This document shows, one piece after another, positions 35,001-47,910 of a stretch of 64,000 nt of DNA. The stretch is from Phycomyces blakesleeanus NRRL 1555(-) (lineage: Eukaryota; Mucoromycota; Mucoromycetes; Mucorales; Phycomycetaceae): NCBI RefSeq assembly GCF_001638985.1, contig NW_017265160.1, positions 421,378 to 485,377 on the forward strand. The letters are read 5' to 3'. The position numbers and the translations under genes were made by a program. Below the pieces are notes generated by a model. It searched no databases and was not told the DNA's origin. It saw only the letters and a program-made list of their open reading frames with translations. Position 1 is the first letter of the stretch. Every line of letters begins with the position of its first letter.

Positions 35001-36064
35001 TCGAAGCTGCCCAGACTACAGCCAAGGTGCCTACCAAAAAATCAATGCGATTCAAGATTAGCAATCGCAAAAAGAAAGACAAGGGAAAGGGATCTGGTGT
35101 ATCAAGCCCACCGATCAAGGTGTTAATTGTTGAAGGTAAGACGGATCGTTATTTAACAATAGTGACAATGACTGTAAGAGTAACCAATCGATAATTTTTT
35201 GAAAACAGATAACATGATCAACCAAGCTATTCTGTCAACTTGGATGAAAAAACACAAGATCAAGTATGAGGTGGCCAGCGATGGTAGGGAAGCAGTGGAC
35301 AAATGGAAGAAGGGTGGATTTCACTTGGTTCTGGTAAGAATTCAATATATTTGCGTTTACAGAATATTCATTTTATATATAAATATATAACCTAGATGGA
35401 TATCCAGTTGCCAGTAATGAGTGGTATCGATGCAACAAAAACAATAAGATCCATTGAAAAGGAGCAAAAGATCGGAGTACTACCAACCATTCCCTCCTTT
35501 CATCATCAACAGAGCCACGACAGTACTTTATCAGATACTCTTTCACTCGAGGGGTCAGAATCTATGACTCCAGGAAGCTTGCAAGTTCTCCCACCTCCAC
35601 CTTCACCATTCAGATCACCGGTGATTATTGTAGCACTAACGGCATCATCTCTTGAGTCTGACAGACAAGCCGCGCTTGCAGCAGGTTGTAATGATTTCTT
35701 GACCAAACCTGTTAGTCTCGAATGGCTCGAGCAGAAGATTATGGAATGGGGTTGTATGCAAGCCTTAATTGATTTTGAAGGCTGGCGTAAGTGGAAGCAA
35801 GCTGCTCAACCCTTGGTAACCGCAGTACCTACGAAAACAACAATACCGACGACAACAGAAGGAGAAAATGAAGCGGAAACGACAGTACTCTCTTTACCAA
35901 AAGTGGCACGATCGTCATCTCAAAGACAGGGCATTGTTCTGCCAGGTGCTTCTGGATTAGCTGTTCGCCGTCGTGAAGATCGATCGACACGCCGACCAAA
36001 TCCAGTCAAACAGGCGTCTGAAAAGACGAGTTTGGAAAAAAAATTTGAGACTAAAGAGTCATAG
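32034..36064 (+). CDS. SSK1: Ssk1/Mcs4-type response regulator with membrane and kinase-like N-terminus
   Basis: Four exons (32034-33191, 33263-35135, 35209-35333, 35396-36064) join to 1274 aa. The C-terminal receiver is diagnostic: IKVLIVEDN (introns split this), then INQAILSTWMKKHKIKYEVA, phosphoacceptor Asp1054 in MDIQLPVMSG, VALTAS, Lys in FLTKPV, and the Ssk1/Mcs4 signature MEWGCMQALIDFEGW. Ssk1/Mcs4 relays Sln1-Ypd1 type phosphorelay output to the Ssk2/22-class MAPKKK of the stress (HOG) pathway. Unusually, residues about 95-205 form four hydrophobic helices with a Tyr/His-rich loop (167-182), and 235-510 resemble a histidine-kinase dimerisation/ATPase region (HTLISLLRNILEG like an N-box) without an evident phospho-His and G-boxes. 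A long Ser/Asn-rich linker precedes the receiver. Family assignment is secure; the kinase-like reading is inference. Confidence 0.9.
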
Positions 36065-36702
36065 AGAACGGAAGGAGATGGAGTACGATACATGTAGTGT
36101 ATATATGATTTAATGATCTAAAAGTCACTGGGAGACTTACCTCTTTGTAAATTATATAATGGAATAGCTTTTAATATATATATACATACACACACACATA
36201 CACACATACACACATACATATATATATAATTATACATATTATGATAACTAAATTAAGAAAATTAAATGTTTACTGTAATGTAAATCCATTGAATATGTAT
36301 GTAAATACAAGTACTTTGCCAGTTTAAGCCAAGGTTTTAATGCAGACCTTTCATGCACATCTTGTAAAGAATCAGGAGTCTTGTTCTTTTTAATTTTCCA
36401 AGATTATTATTCATTGAATAGAAAATGGAGTTAATAAACAAATGTTGCGCTGCGAGTCAAGACCACAAGGGTAATATCTAGGGGTCAAGAAAGGCATGGA
36501 TATTATTTGGAGGTTAAAGAGCGTGCTTTTAGTTTTCTGTTTAGGAAGGGTTGAGAAAGGGGTGGTAGTGGTGTTTGGGATTTATTGTTCATTCTCCAGG
36601 AATGGACCCTTTTGGTTTCTATTCCATTTGGTTTGCTCTTGACATCCTTTTGCACCCAAAGTGTGCTCTGTGTATGGCTACACTTACGTCCAACATTTCA
36701 CC
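36065..36702. other. intergenic between the SSK1-like gene and the unknown gene
   Basis: AT-rich 3' flank with a TA/CA microsatellite (about 36173-36236), then a more mixed stretch that should carry the promoter of the gene at 36703. No other gene seen. Confidence 0.5.
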
Positions 36703-37542
36703 ATGCTTAAGACTATTACGCCGAAATCTTTTGGCCAGCGCCAACAACAAAGACCCAAGACGGTTACTTTCTTTGACGAAGAAGACCTGTATGATGATGA
36801 CATTAGTTTCATGACTGACGACGATAGCGTCCATGAGCCTGGCCAAACCACACTTGGGCTGGCAAAGTTTCTTGCGACAACAGGGCCAGAAGAGTTTGAT
36901 AAAAAAGATTGTTCATCAAATCCGAGCAGCAGTCGAGCGTCAAGATTATTGAACAAATTGCGTAAGCGACCCTCCTTCAAACCTCCAGCCGGAGGGGGAG
37001 GTGGTATTGGAGGCGAACGTCGCAACCATATTCCCTTGCCAGTCTACTGCCCAACAACTTCCTCTGAACCGAGACCAACTCTGCGAGACTCGGGGATTTA
37101 CAGTATGAGCGACAAAGAATCATCCATAGCTCCTCCTCCTCCAGTGCCTAGTTTGCCTTATGTAGCATCACCGCGGCTACCGTCATCGACTTCGTTGAGC
37201 GACCTCCACTTCCCTATGCCACCCCTCGCTGCCCCTTCACCGACCTCTTCAACCTCACTCCGACCCCTGCGCCCGAACCCATTGCCGGCAGCAGTGGCCT
37301 CTGCTGCAATTGCGGCAGCGATGCATTCCCATCGCGCCATGTCCGTCTGCTCCGATCTATCCGAAAACCCTCAACATCGCCCCTTGCCACCCCAAGTCAT
37401 TAAGCGAAGGTCTGTAAGGATACGGCATGCACAAGTTCAAACAGATGATCTAGACTATACAGATCTCTTGAAAATGGTAGAGTCCCTTCAGCTCCAATTA
37501 GAAGAAGAACGGGCTCTCCGTGAAACCAATACTGTTCCCTAA
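36703..37542 (+). CDS. unknown low-complexity protein with C-terminal coiled coil
   Basis: A single exon of 279 aa from ATG 36703 (MLKTITPKSFGQRQQQ). I do not recognise the family. Visible features are an acidic patch near residues 22-40 (FFDEEDLYDDD then FMTDDD), a Gly-rich spot (AGGGGGIGG), Pro/Ser-rich disorder through the middle, an Ala-rich stretch (AAVASAAIAAAM) and a C-terminal segment VQTDDLDYTDLLKMVESLQL followed by QLEEERALRET that would form a short coiled coil. GC-rich codon use and one long frame support a real gene. It lies 0.6 kb downstream of the SSK1-like gene on the same strand; no functional link is evident. Confidence 0.7.
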   Translation: MLKTITPKSFGQRQQQRPKTVTFFDEEDLYDDDISFMTDDDSVHEPGQTTLGLAKFLATTGPEEFDKKDCSSNPSSSRASRLLNKLRKRPSFKPPAGGGGGIGGERRNHIPLPVYCPTTSSEPRPTLRDSGIYSMSDKESSIAPPPPVPSLPYVASPRLPSSTSLSDLHFPMPPLAAPSPTSSTSLRPLRPNPLPAAVASAAIAAAMHSHRAMSVCSDLSENPQHRPLPPQVIKRRSVRIRHAQVQTDDLDYTDLLKMVESLQLQLEEERALRETNTVP

Positions 37543-40500
37543 TGAAGTAATTATTTCCCTATTTCTCTTTTTTTTTTTTTTAATTCTATCTCTTTTTTTT
37601 TGCTTTTTTTTTTTAAAAAAAAAACTCTCTCTTTTTAAACTGTGTACTTCAACCCTCATATCTCTATCTATCTATCTCTTTATCTCTTTCTCTTTATTTC
37701 TCTATATATGAAGGAGCTCCTTCTGTCTCCCCAATTTAATTCGTTTCTATTTCTAATGAGTACTTTTTGACTCCCTTATCTTGATGGGTTCTTTTCCAAA
37801 ACATTACGACCAGAAATTATTACAGTGTTTTTACTTGATATTTAGGGACCTTGGACAACATCATACAATTTTTTTTGGAAACATTTAACCAAATATATCA
37901 TTTTATATGGTCTCACGTTTTAGTTCCAACACGTCTATACACGGTCAAAATGTGTGATATTTCAATTATCAGACATGTTAATTTCCTAAGCTCATAAACA
38001 TAAAAACATACAATTAATGCAATCCAAAGTTTGTTACATTTTGCCATAGGATTATTATAACTGATTAACTTTCTAGACATTAAAGCTAAAACACTGTTGA
38101 CTACTATTGGTACAAGTAAGATTCTTGCGTAAATAAAGAGAAAGAAAAAAGCTTATGTTTGGGTAATGTGGGCTTCTTTATAAGCTTACTTCAAAACATA
38201 TATATATATTATTTCAGGTTTTATGACATCGTTAGTTTAACAACAAAAGGTATCAAAAGATGATTGGATAATAAATTTTATATCATCTTTTTATATCATG
38301 GAAGATATTTTATGTGGTGTGTCAAAGGTCCCTAATCCCAAGTAGAAACACTGTATTGACAATCTGACAGAACAGTATGTGACGTAAATATATATCCCAC
38401 AGCTAACGACACTGCGTCCAATACTATCTTTATTTTATAATTATAAATCGTTGAGTGATGTATATATTATTCTATATCCTATATGCTCTTATATATACAC
38501 ATAAAAAGAATTACCATTTTTCTTTGGTCAATATGTTAATGAGCTGTAAAATACTCGATTTTCAATATATGTATACTTGTGTATATCATTTAGTACTTCT
38601 AACATGTCCATAACTTTGATGCTTCAATTATTTATTTATTTTCATTGAAGTGTTATAAATGCTAAAGTAAGGCTACTGGGGGATGAACATGGAAGCACAC
38701 ATAAATGTAGCATATTGTCTAGACAAACCCCCCCATGCCAGAAGGTCTTCAAGGTCTTTCTAACCAGCACTCCTATATTTTGAAAAGAATCAAAGCAATA
38801 GTCATCCAATACTTTTTTTTTTAAAAAAAAAAGATATCTATTTCTATAAGTTTATAGTTTACTTCTATATAAGCCATCACAAGTATGCGCATACAAAGTA
38901 TTTTTCTTTTTCTTTTGGCTTCAGTGCAGCCAGGAACACTATTAGATACTACAAGTAGGTGTATTTGATAGTTGGAAGTCCATGTTATCAAATACTACTT
39001 TTAGGCTTCTATACAGAATTGAACGTGAATAGATATAAACACAACGGTTTAACAGAGTAAATGAAGGAAGAGTTAATTAACCTATTATCATATTATGGTC
39101 TATGACAATAGACTCTAGAGGGGAAAAGAATCGACATCCAATTATTATTATAACTCATTACATGACAATAAGGAGCAGGATACTTGGGTGCATACACTGC
39201 GGTAAAAAAAAAGGATGCTTTTAGTAGGTGATTTTGCAAAATACGCCTCTAAGTACACCCCGTAGCACATACAGAAATATATACCCTAAACATGCATTTT
39301 TCTTATAAAGACGGATTACTTGGTGAGAGAGCAGAGACCTGGAAGAAAATTGTATAGCATAGAGCACATGATTAATGATACTAGACTTCCAGAAAATGTA
39401 CACCTTTTTTGACCTATCCTTGGTAAACCAATTTTTACAAAAAATAATAGTTCAAATGCATATTAGATAAAATTGTGCTCATAGTATCAACTCTGCTATC
39501 ATGTAAAAAAAAATAGTATTGTATTGCGTTCTTTCTAACCCTTTGGAACTGTGGCTTATCTCTCCTATAAAAAACATGCTCTTGTTCTCAATCCGAGTGA
39601 CAATAGAAGAAGCCTAGCTAGTTAAAGTTGCTCAAAAAATTCTATCTTTTAGTCTGTCCACACCATGTATTTTCTTTTTTCAAAAAGGAACAATATGCTC
39701 AAAGCCAAAAAAAAACATCCCTGCTAGAGAGCAGGTAGAATATATTCCTGATGCCCCTATATAAAAGTATATTTTGATTAATTTTAACACTGCCTGTGAG
39801 AATCGTTCTTATTTTATTGCCCTGTGCAATTTTTTGCTCTTTTTTTTTTGTCTATAAACAAGCACCTCTTTTATTCAAAGTAAAATAAAACATGGCACAT
39901 TTGGTAAAGATATTTTTTAATGGTAGTATATCTGTATCTCATTGACAATAAATGTAAAATAAATAGCTTTTCACTTACTATGCTTTCAAGCAAGGCTTTA
40001 TCTTTGGAGTATAGTACTTGCCATAACACCAATTTATAATTCTGTATACAGTACCTATACATGGCATTTTAGACACTAATATTATTTGTCAATGTATTTT
40101 TCGAGAATAGTCTCACTCTCAAGTAGAAAAACTGTAGTAAATTATATTTATCAAACAAAATCCCAGAAAACGAAAACAGGAAAAACACTGCCCTTCAACA
40201 TTATATAAAATAAAACGGTTCTTTCCTCTACGTTATAAAAATCGTGTCTAGCATCAAAACCCAACTCTTTCCAGAAAAGCGATTTTCTTCTTCTTCAAGT
40301 ATGAGAGTATTATACGTATATTTTACGGAATTAGATCCAATAAACCTTGCAATAGCTACTGTAATAATCTTATGCACATTTGAACATTATATAGTGTTTT
40401 AGAAAGACCATAATGCATTTAACTTGAAGAAATGAACGGGTCAATAAAAGTGATCAAAAAGCGGAATGAATTAATTTGATCTTTACGTCGTATAAAAGAA

Positions 40501-40818
40501 ATCACTATAAGCTTCTATTAAGGTAAACATATATATATGTACTCTTTTCAATAATTAATATGTGTAAGTAACACAATATTGGTGTACCAAGAATTAAACA
40601 AAACCAAAAAATAATAATAATAATAATAATAATAAGACGTCAAAGATGCACATTTGGCGGGGTTGTGTTTACCAAGCACCAAGACTTTTAACTACAGATT
40701 TTGCCCACACAAAAAAAAAGAGATATTTTCACAAGCAACACGCCCACGCAAATACCCGCGTACATATACATATATTACCAGTGTATTTTATTACAAATTA
40801 CCTACTTATTTATTAGAA
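37543..40818. other. 3.3 kb gene-poor region
   Basis: No gene supported. It contains TA-rich sequence, a T11A10 tract (37604-37624), a T10A10 tract (38813-38832), a decayed MITE-like copy ending in agtctgtccacaccatgt (39651-39668), and an AAT run near 40610-40635. Short ORFs at 39221-39403 and 39871-40062 have no family resemblance. Confidence 0.5.
39415..39668. mobile_element. diverged copy of the element at 58748-59139
   Basis: It shares with the 58.7 kb element the blocks aatagttcaaatg-atatta, tct-ctatca, gtattgtattgcg-like and the terminal agtctgtccacacca motif, in the same order. The left end has decayed. Confidence 0.5.
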
Positions 40819-43809
40819 ATGACTTGTCTCAGCAAGACACAGTGGATACTGTGCATCTTGATGGGGTTGAGCGCCCTAGCAATTCATGTCATCCTCGATG
40901 CATTCTATCATCCTTATGATCCGCCTGCTTGTAGCATGTCCTATGCTCGGCCATCGTATCATCAAATTCCAAATGTTGTTTCTCGCCTCTCTGAAAAATA
41001 CACACTCTATCTTTATCGTGAAGTTACCGTTGATCGAGAAGATGTATGTATTATATACAGGATACTAAAATACGTGTAAAAAAACACGTTCATAGGAACC
41101 ATGAAAATTAAAGAGATGTGCGCATAGTTGAGTGGTGTACCCGTTCTTTTTATCCCAGGACATGCTGGTAGTTACAAACAAGTGCGATCCATAGCGGCCC
41201 AAGTAGCCAATCATTACTACTATGAAATTCCTCTTCATGAAGGAAGTGCATCGATGGATATTTTCACAGGTAATCAAATGTGCTTGACTTATGAATTTAT
41301 AAATTTATCATTTGTGTATATCAATCTATCTAGTTGATCTTAATGAAGAGTTTTCTGCCCTGAGCGGCCAATTACTCCAGGATCAAGCGGAGTATTTGAA
41401 TAGTGCAGTCTCTCGTATTCTTGAATTCTATCCTTCGGCTTCATCTGTAATGGTGCTGGCACATTCTATGGGCGGTATTGTAGCAAGAACCATGTTTACG
41501 TTACCAAATTATCAACCAGGAAATATCAACACTATCATAACCTTGGCTACTCCACACGCCACAGCCCCATTGGTCCTGGATCCTACACTGGATAGGCTAT
41601 ATCGGTCAATGGAGACATTCTGGAAAGAAGGTTATGCTAATGGAACATTAAATGATGTCAGTGTAATATCGCTAGCAGGTGGCAGTCTTGACACAACCGT
41701 AAACTCGGATTCCGCAAGTGTGGCAGACTGGGTTCCTGAATCGCATGGTTTGACTGTATTCACAACTGCAATTCCGAATGTGTGGACAGGGTGTGATCAC
41801 AGAGCAATTTTATGGTGCAATCAACTCGTCAAAGTAGTTGCCGCTATGATGGCTGAGGTTGTAGACCAGCGTAAACCACAGCAAACTATCCCAGTAGAGC
41901 AACGTATGGCTGTGTTTCGCCGGCATCTTGGTCTCAGGCCCCAGACACATCCTTGGGTTCATTCTTCTTCACTTCGCAACCTTCAGCTCCGTACCAAGAT
42001 CAATCAAAGAGGTCCCACCAAACGACAAGGAATAAGAATTCTCGTCGAACCAAATAGCACATTTGCTTTGGTGACTAATGCATCCCCAGATAACTTTGGT
42101 TTTTCTGTATGGTTGTGTAGCGAAGACAACGGATGTGTGGATATAATCGAAGATATTAAGGCTATGCCAAGTGCATTGGAATCTACCTTGAGGTGGTCCT
42201 TGGAATTACAGCCTAATAGACTACAAAACTATGACTATATCGTTTTGGTCCATCGCCAACCGATCACCCGTGAAGATTTCTTTATGGATGCTTCTTTTGT
42301 CTCATCAATTACGACTCTAAACAATTCTTTATCCGGTAAGAGTTCTTGGCATCGTTTGATAGCACTCCAGAAAAGGATTTACGCCTTTGAAATATTTGTG
42401 TAGATATTGCCCATTCTGGACTCAAGTTTACCTTGAAGCCAGATATCGTTTCCGAAATACAAATACCAGCCATTCACAATCCACTATTGATCTACCGTCT
42501 TGAGCTATCGTCTGAGTGCAACGAGCGTATAGTGCGTCAAAGAATGGGTGCTGAGGGAGAGACTAAATTCAGTCACGGAAATACAATACATCTCACCTTC
42601 CATCATCACAAGGACGAAGGCTTGGTACTAGAGTTTTGGGGTACACAGAGTTGTGCGCCTTTTGAGGCTTTGCTGAAAATAGATTGGTACGGTAGTGCAG
42701 CTCAATGGATTTTGCGTTATGGTGCAGCTAGTATTACCACATTTTGGCTAGTTATCACTCTCTCTATCATAAGCTATCAACTTGAGTATCAATCTTCTGA
42801 AGGTAAGACCTATCTTGTGTTGATGATAGCAACATCTATTCTAACACTCTTTTTCTTCTATAAAACAAACAAAACAATATAATAGCAACATTTATACCTT
42901 TTGAAGAAGCCTTTTTGCAATGCCTTAAAGGGCGACTCGCAATTTTGACAGGCGTACTAGCGTTGTGTGGATACAGATCCTTGTGGGCTCCATGTATTAA
43001 TAACATACTACCTTTTACTATAACACCACTTTCATTCCTTCAGGATGAGTTGCTGTTAGGCGATCAAGGAGATTTCTTCTGGTGGATGCCAGTTGGTCTA
43101 TTTATTTTGGCTGCTGGATTAACAGCCCTTGTTTGGGGTATACTAAGTATCGGATTCGTTCTTTTGAGCCGTGTTTACAAGGGATTGGGATTCTCAACAC
43201 CAACAGACAATCAATCATCTACCACTGTATTGTGGGTTTCGGCTTTGCTGGCCATCCTGGGCCAGGGTATCATACCTACTTGTGTCGCTTTCTCATTGTT
43301 TTATATTGCAAGAATAGTTGTTACTATTTCAGCAAGAGTGGGTGCCCTGAAGCAGGTGGGTCAGCCTTAAACTACTTTATCAATTACACTGTACTAGATA
43401 CTAAAATTTGCTTTTGCACACTTTTGTAGAATACGGACTATTCATGGCAATCATATTATTATCAGCAAACAATTGTTCTTTTTTTAACTAGCATGTTGCC
43501 ATTTTATGGACCAGGAACAGTTGTATATATCAGAGATCTCTTGGTGGGTTGGATAGAGTTCCCCTCCATGGCAGATTGGCTCTCCAATCTACCCATTTGT
43601 TGGTTGTTGGTATTCATCACCATAGCAGGACAAGATACCAAACACTTTGAACACAGGCATGTAAAAAAAAGCCATCCCCACTTTCTATGTTTCTAACTCG
43701 AACCGAATATAGATACCCCTTTATGCCTCGTTTGTTGCATACATATATATTCTTGAAGACACTCTATGGTATCAAAACACCTTTTTTACTCCAAACTATT
43801 CTATCCTAA
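40819..43809 (+). CDS. BST1: GPI inositol-deacylase, Bst1/PGAP1 family
   Basis: Seven exons (40819-41043, 41128-41269, 41334-42335, 42404-42802, 42886-43355, 43430-43656, 43713-43809) give 853 aa. The N-terminus has a signal-anchor helix (ILCILMGLSALAIHVILDAF). The PGAP1 lipase domain follows: GVPVLFIPGHAGSYKQVRS, the nucleophile elbow VLAHSMGG (Ser167) and the TLATPHATAP block. Several C-terminal membrane helices lie in exons 4-7 (for example ILRYGAASITTFWLVITLSI). Bst1 removes the inositol acyl chain from GPI anchors in the ER, needed for export and quality control of GPI proteins. Yeast Bst1 is longer (1029 aa). The last intron appears to use a GC donor (AG/GCATGT); splicing at the alternative GT (43661) would instead run past the stop into the neighbouring gene's 3' region. 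It ends 89 bp from the convergent ribosomal gene. Confidence 0.9.
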
Positions 43810-43898
43810 CACAATTCAAACCAATACATACAACAATTACAAGCGAAAAAGGAAATCTTTATGATGTGTGTGTGTTTTTTTTTGTTCTCACAAGTGTT

Positions 43899-44863
43899 TT
43901 AAACGCTAGTAAGGACAGGGGGCTCGACAAACTCCTTGGAGATCTTGGCACCGACATCGGAATCACCAGCAGAGGCACCACCGTGGAGAGCCAAGAGGGC
44001 AGAGACATCAAACTTGGGTGCCTTAAGGATCTTGACCTTGCGGGTGTAGGTGTTCTGGAGAGGGTAGATACCGTGGCAAGCCTTCTCGATGCGGACAGCA
44101 ATAGAGTCCTGAGCGGAAGCAGAGGCAGAGGAGGTAACCTTGGCAACCAACTCCTTCAAGTCACAGACGACAGCCTCCTCAGACATGATCTCGAACATCT
44201 TCTTGCGAATCTGACGGATCTGGGCGGACTGAGCATAGGTGGTCTTCTTGACCTGATCGCGGCGGCGGGAGGTGAAGGCAACGGTGAAGATACGGACGAG
44301 GTAACCGTCAGTGGTCTTGACATCAACGAAAGCCTCAATGAGAGTCTGCCACTTCTTGACCATGGAGCGGAGCTTATCAGTGGTCATGTCCATGCCGTAG
44401 AAGTTGGTGAGGAGGTTCTTGCCCTGGATCTCATCAACCTTAAGCTGGATCTTGCGGAAAGCACGAGTCTCATCCTTGGCGAGGTCACCGAGGGAGAGCT
44501 CGAGGACACGACCGTCAAGAGAGTCGTTGGCGTTGCGGAGACCCTGAGTACGGTTGACGAGGGTCTTACCGGCCTGACGAACCTCGAACATGGAGGGGGC
44601 CTTGATATCGTACCAGTCCTTGCGGGTGAAGGGGTCAACGCTAAGAATTAAGAATGGTTAAGGGTTAATGATTGAGATTTGAGATTTGACATGTAATGCC
44701 ATGTCCACATGCCACCAGGTGAGGTTATGTATGATTTTTTTTTACTTACACCTTCTTCTTCAATCCCTTCTTTCCCTTACTAAGGCGCTTGTTCTTGCCA
44801 ACAGCTGCATATAATTTGGTGGTTAATGGATGGATGGATGGATCACTTGGTCTACATACCCAT
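43899..44863 (-). CDS. RPS1: 40S ribosomal protein eS1 (S3Ae)
   Basis: Three exons (44863-44860, 44804-44750, 44640-43899) give 266 aa. The first coding exon is just ATG G, so Met is followed by an intron, a common arrangement in fungal ribosomal protein genes. The protein starts [19 protein letters not shown] and continues [37 protein letters not shown] and [20 protein letters not shown], all typical of eS1. Codons are strongly biased to C/G endings, unlike the neighbours, as expected of a highly expressed gene. It is a structural protein of the small subunit near the mRNA exit. It is transcribed toward BST1. The short Ala-rich C-terminal tail ([13 protein letters not shown]) is variable in the family. 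Confidence 0.96.
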
Positions 44864-47214
44864 GGTGGACAATAGATTTTTTAAAAAGGAGGGTGTATGG
44901 TTTGCACTGGCCGGTTCGTTTAAAGCGGGCCCATCGCTCCCTCTGAGCTCGACCGGCGTATTTTAAATCCCGCTATTACACCGTCCTATTTTTTTATTGT
45001 ACGCTCGAGGAAGAGAAAAGGACTGCGATTCTGTTCTCCTGGATATGTGTTTACTCTTTCCGAAAATCCATGTCATAGATTGTCAAACATGACTTTACAG
45101 GTTGAAAAACGTTAAATCAATAAACCAATAAGGTCTTTAGCTCATGATCAAATATCAAATTCCGTATCTACAGGAAAAATTACTATGTATAAATTTGGGA
45201 ACTTAGCCATGTATAAATGCGTCAGCAATGTGAATTCTGAGGTTAATTTTAATCTCTTCACCCCTATCTCAAATTGAACATTCGAGTGTTTTTTTTTAAT
45301 AAAAAGATGAGCAGGATAATTTCGATGAATGTGATTTTAATGAACCTATGAACCTTGCTGCTAATAAGAAATTACAAGCTTTTGAATCAGTTTTTCTTTT
45401 CACACGAAATATGCGTGTTTAACTATTAGTATTATTCGGTACAAGTCTGAGCCTGTTACTATTCTTATCACCAAACTAAACGGTACAAATATTCTTAAAG
45501 AAATTTATATTCCAGATATGCCGGGATGTCCTGCATAGATCAAGATAAAACAAGGCGTTTCAAACTGGTGATTAATGAGATTGAGTGAATAAGTTGTTGA
45601 AAAACAGCTAGAAATACATATTCACTTAACGCAAAGGTGGGTGAAATAGTATGAATTGCTTCTTCTGGTGACATATTTGAAAAACGTAAAATCATTTTTT
45701 ATATTCCCTTATATTTTATTACAAAAAATGATACTTGCCTAAAGCAGTTGATGAATCAACTGTTTCAGATATTTGAATGACTACAACTACAGATATCAAT
45801 GCCTCGTAGTTTTTGTAAAGCGCAAATATAACCTATTCTTGAATAATACTTGGACTTTGTCTGTAGACCAAAATGGTGAGGCTGACATCCAAGAAGGCTT
45901 TAATTAAGTGTTTAGGCTAGATATAATTGACGCTAGCTTTAGAAAAAAAATCTCTTGATGAAACTATCTTCAATATAAGCATAAAATGCAGTATGGCATG
46001 CTTAAAAAACAGTTTTTGAATATTTGCTACCGAAAATAAAATAATAAAAACTATGTTAGTTACAAGCTCTATATTAGAACTGACTGGAACGGGGTTGAGG
46101 TTACTACAAATAACGTTATGTTGTTAAAGAAATCATATTTCAGAATTATGGTGGTTTTTGAATTAAGGAGTATAGAAACGTCGGGTAGCACGGATTATAC
46201 TGTGGATATTTGCTTATAAAACTTTTATTAATCGCAACAGATCAGGACGATTGATTTACTTTACTTGCTTTCACAAAAATAACATCAAAATGGTTGAATA
46301 TTTGGTTGAATGATTCATTATATATTGATGGTTTATGATCTTGGGATTTTGGTTATTCTTTAATAATATATATAATGTTGGTGTATCATTTTCTACTCCC
46401 AGAATAAGATAATATTACACTTTCTCTAGGTAATCACAACAGTGTAAAAGGTTTATTATATATGGACTGTTGATCATGTAATATTTACTATATATAATAA
46501 TATGGTTACTATAGCAACCAATTCTCTATATTTATCTTCCAATCCTTCCGCCTAAGCGATAAAATAATTTTATCACTCAGTTTTTTTTTATTTATTTATT
46601 CATGCACATCTCTTTCTCTTATATTAAGTACCCATACTTTCATGGTAAGATTCTCTCTTCAGGTAAGCACTTTTATTTTATTCTTTAAAAGATAATGCTT
46701 AGCAAACATAATAGCAAATTGTTTCCTACATATCCAAATAAGAACATATATATTTTGTATATGCTAAGCCAAACATGGGATTTTATATTATTCTTTGCAG
46801 TAAAACACACTATACAAGGTGTATAATTTGACAATATGTGTATGTATTCTCGACACGGCTGTTACGCCTGGGGCGACAGGTGTTCATCATATAATGAAAA
46901 CACAAGGCGTACAATTTAAGATTATGCGCCTTACAAATGTGTTTTACTATATAATATATATATCGTAGGGCTAGTTCTATATTAAAGGTATGATTTTACT
47001 TTACTAAAATTTTTACACTTGATATTGAGACGGTAATAATATTATTTCTAGACAATAGTATCTAGCATGATCTAAGATGCCATCAATTACTGTTTTTTTA
47101 ACTGCCACCTATCTTTTAACCTGAGACATGAGATGATTCTTTAACCATCTGCACAAGATATATTTATGTCCGTTTGACAACATTTATTAGTATTTTGCTG
47201 AAGAGGCTTATACC

Positions 47215-47245
<31 letters not shown>

Positions 47246-47910
47246 TATCTTGTTTCTTTTACTTGTTAATGTATTTTTTTCCACGTTGTAGTCGTCGGCA
47301 TGAGTGTTTAATGTTGATTACATCAAAATCTTCCAAATGAATGTATATAACGTATCCATACCAGTAATTGTCATCTTACAAAGTCTACAATTGAATTAGT
47401 TTAATAAAATAATATTGAGATAATATATATATATATGAAAAATATAAGAAAAAATCTCCCCTTTCTAAAGAAATGTGATGGGTTAAGTCCAATCTATAGC
47501 ATATAACAATTAGTGTCTAAAATAATTTTTTATAGTGCAAGAAAAAAAAATTGAATCGGGTCGCCTAGGCTCAGACGCTGATTTGTCTAAAGTTTATCCG
47601 AATATATTTAATAAGAAAAAAAAAAGAGAGAGGGAGGGAGAAAATTGGGGAAGGTGAAAATGTTAAAGTGTGTGTATATAAATGTGTGTGAGTGTGTGAG
47701 TGCGTGAGTGCGTGAGTGTGTGTGAGAGAGTGTGTGTGTGCTTTGGACAAAGAAGAGAAAACCTGACTGCTTCCCTTTTTCCCTTGAACCCGATACGAAG
47801 GAACCAAGGAAAAAATAAATAAAAATAAAAATTATTCGTTTTTGTCGGCCAACTTTGCGTCCGCCCATTTGTCTTAGTTCATTGCACTTTTCATTTTGGC
47901 ATCCTTCCTA
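44864..47910. other. 3 kb spacer with decayed coding remnants
   Basis: The first ~150 bp should carry the RPS1 promoter (GC-rich patch at 44910-44960). From 45300 to 45900 the plus strand has short protein-like stretches (DEQDNFDECDFNEPMNLAAN; GTNILKEIYIPDMPGCPA) broken by stops; they may be a decayed mobile-element gene that I cannot name. TA runs lie at about 47215-47241 and 47422-47437. A GTGTGAG minisatellite occupies about 47670-47740. Confidence 0.4.
47670..47742. repeat. GTGTGAG/GTGCGTGA minisatellite
   Basis: Degenerate 6-10 bp units made of GTGTGTGAG, GTGCGTGA and GTGTGTGTG on the plus strand. It sits about 170 bp upstream of the HMG-box gene start and could lie in its promoter. Confidence 0.75.

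Noticed and set aside
43657..43712. GT donor at 43661 for the last BST1 intron
   Set aside because: It would shift the frame of the last exon and run past the stop into the RPS1 3' region; the GC donor at 43657 gives a compact end (RYPFMPRLLHTYIFLKTL). The choice is probable, not certain.
43866..44651. Plus-strand ORF of 261 codons
   Set aside because: Antisense of RPS1/eS1; open only because of the strong codon bias of the ribosomal gene.
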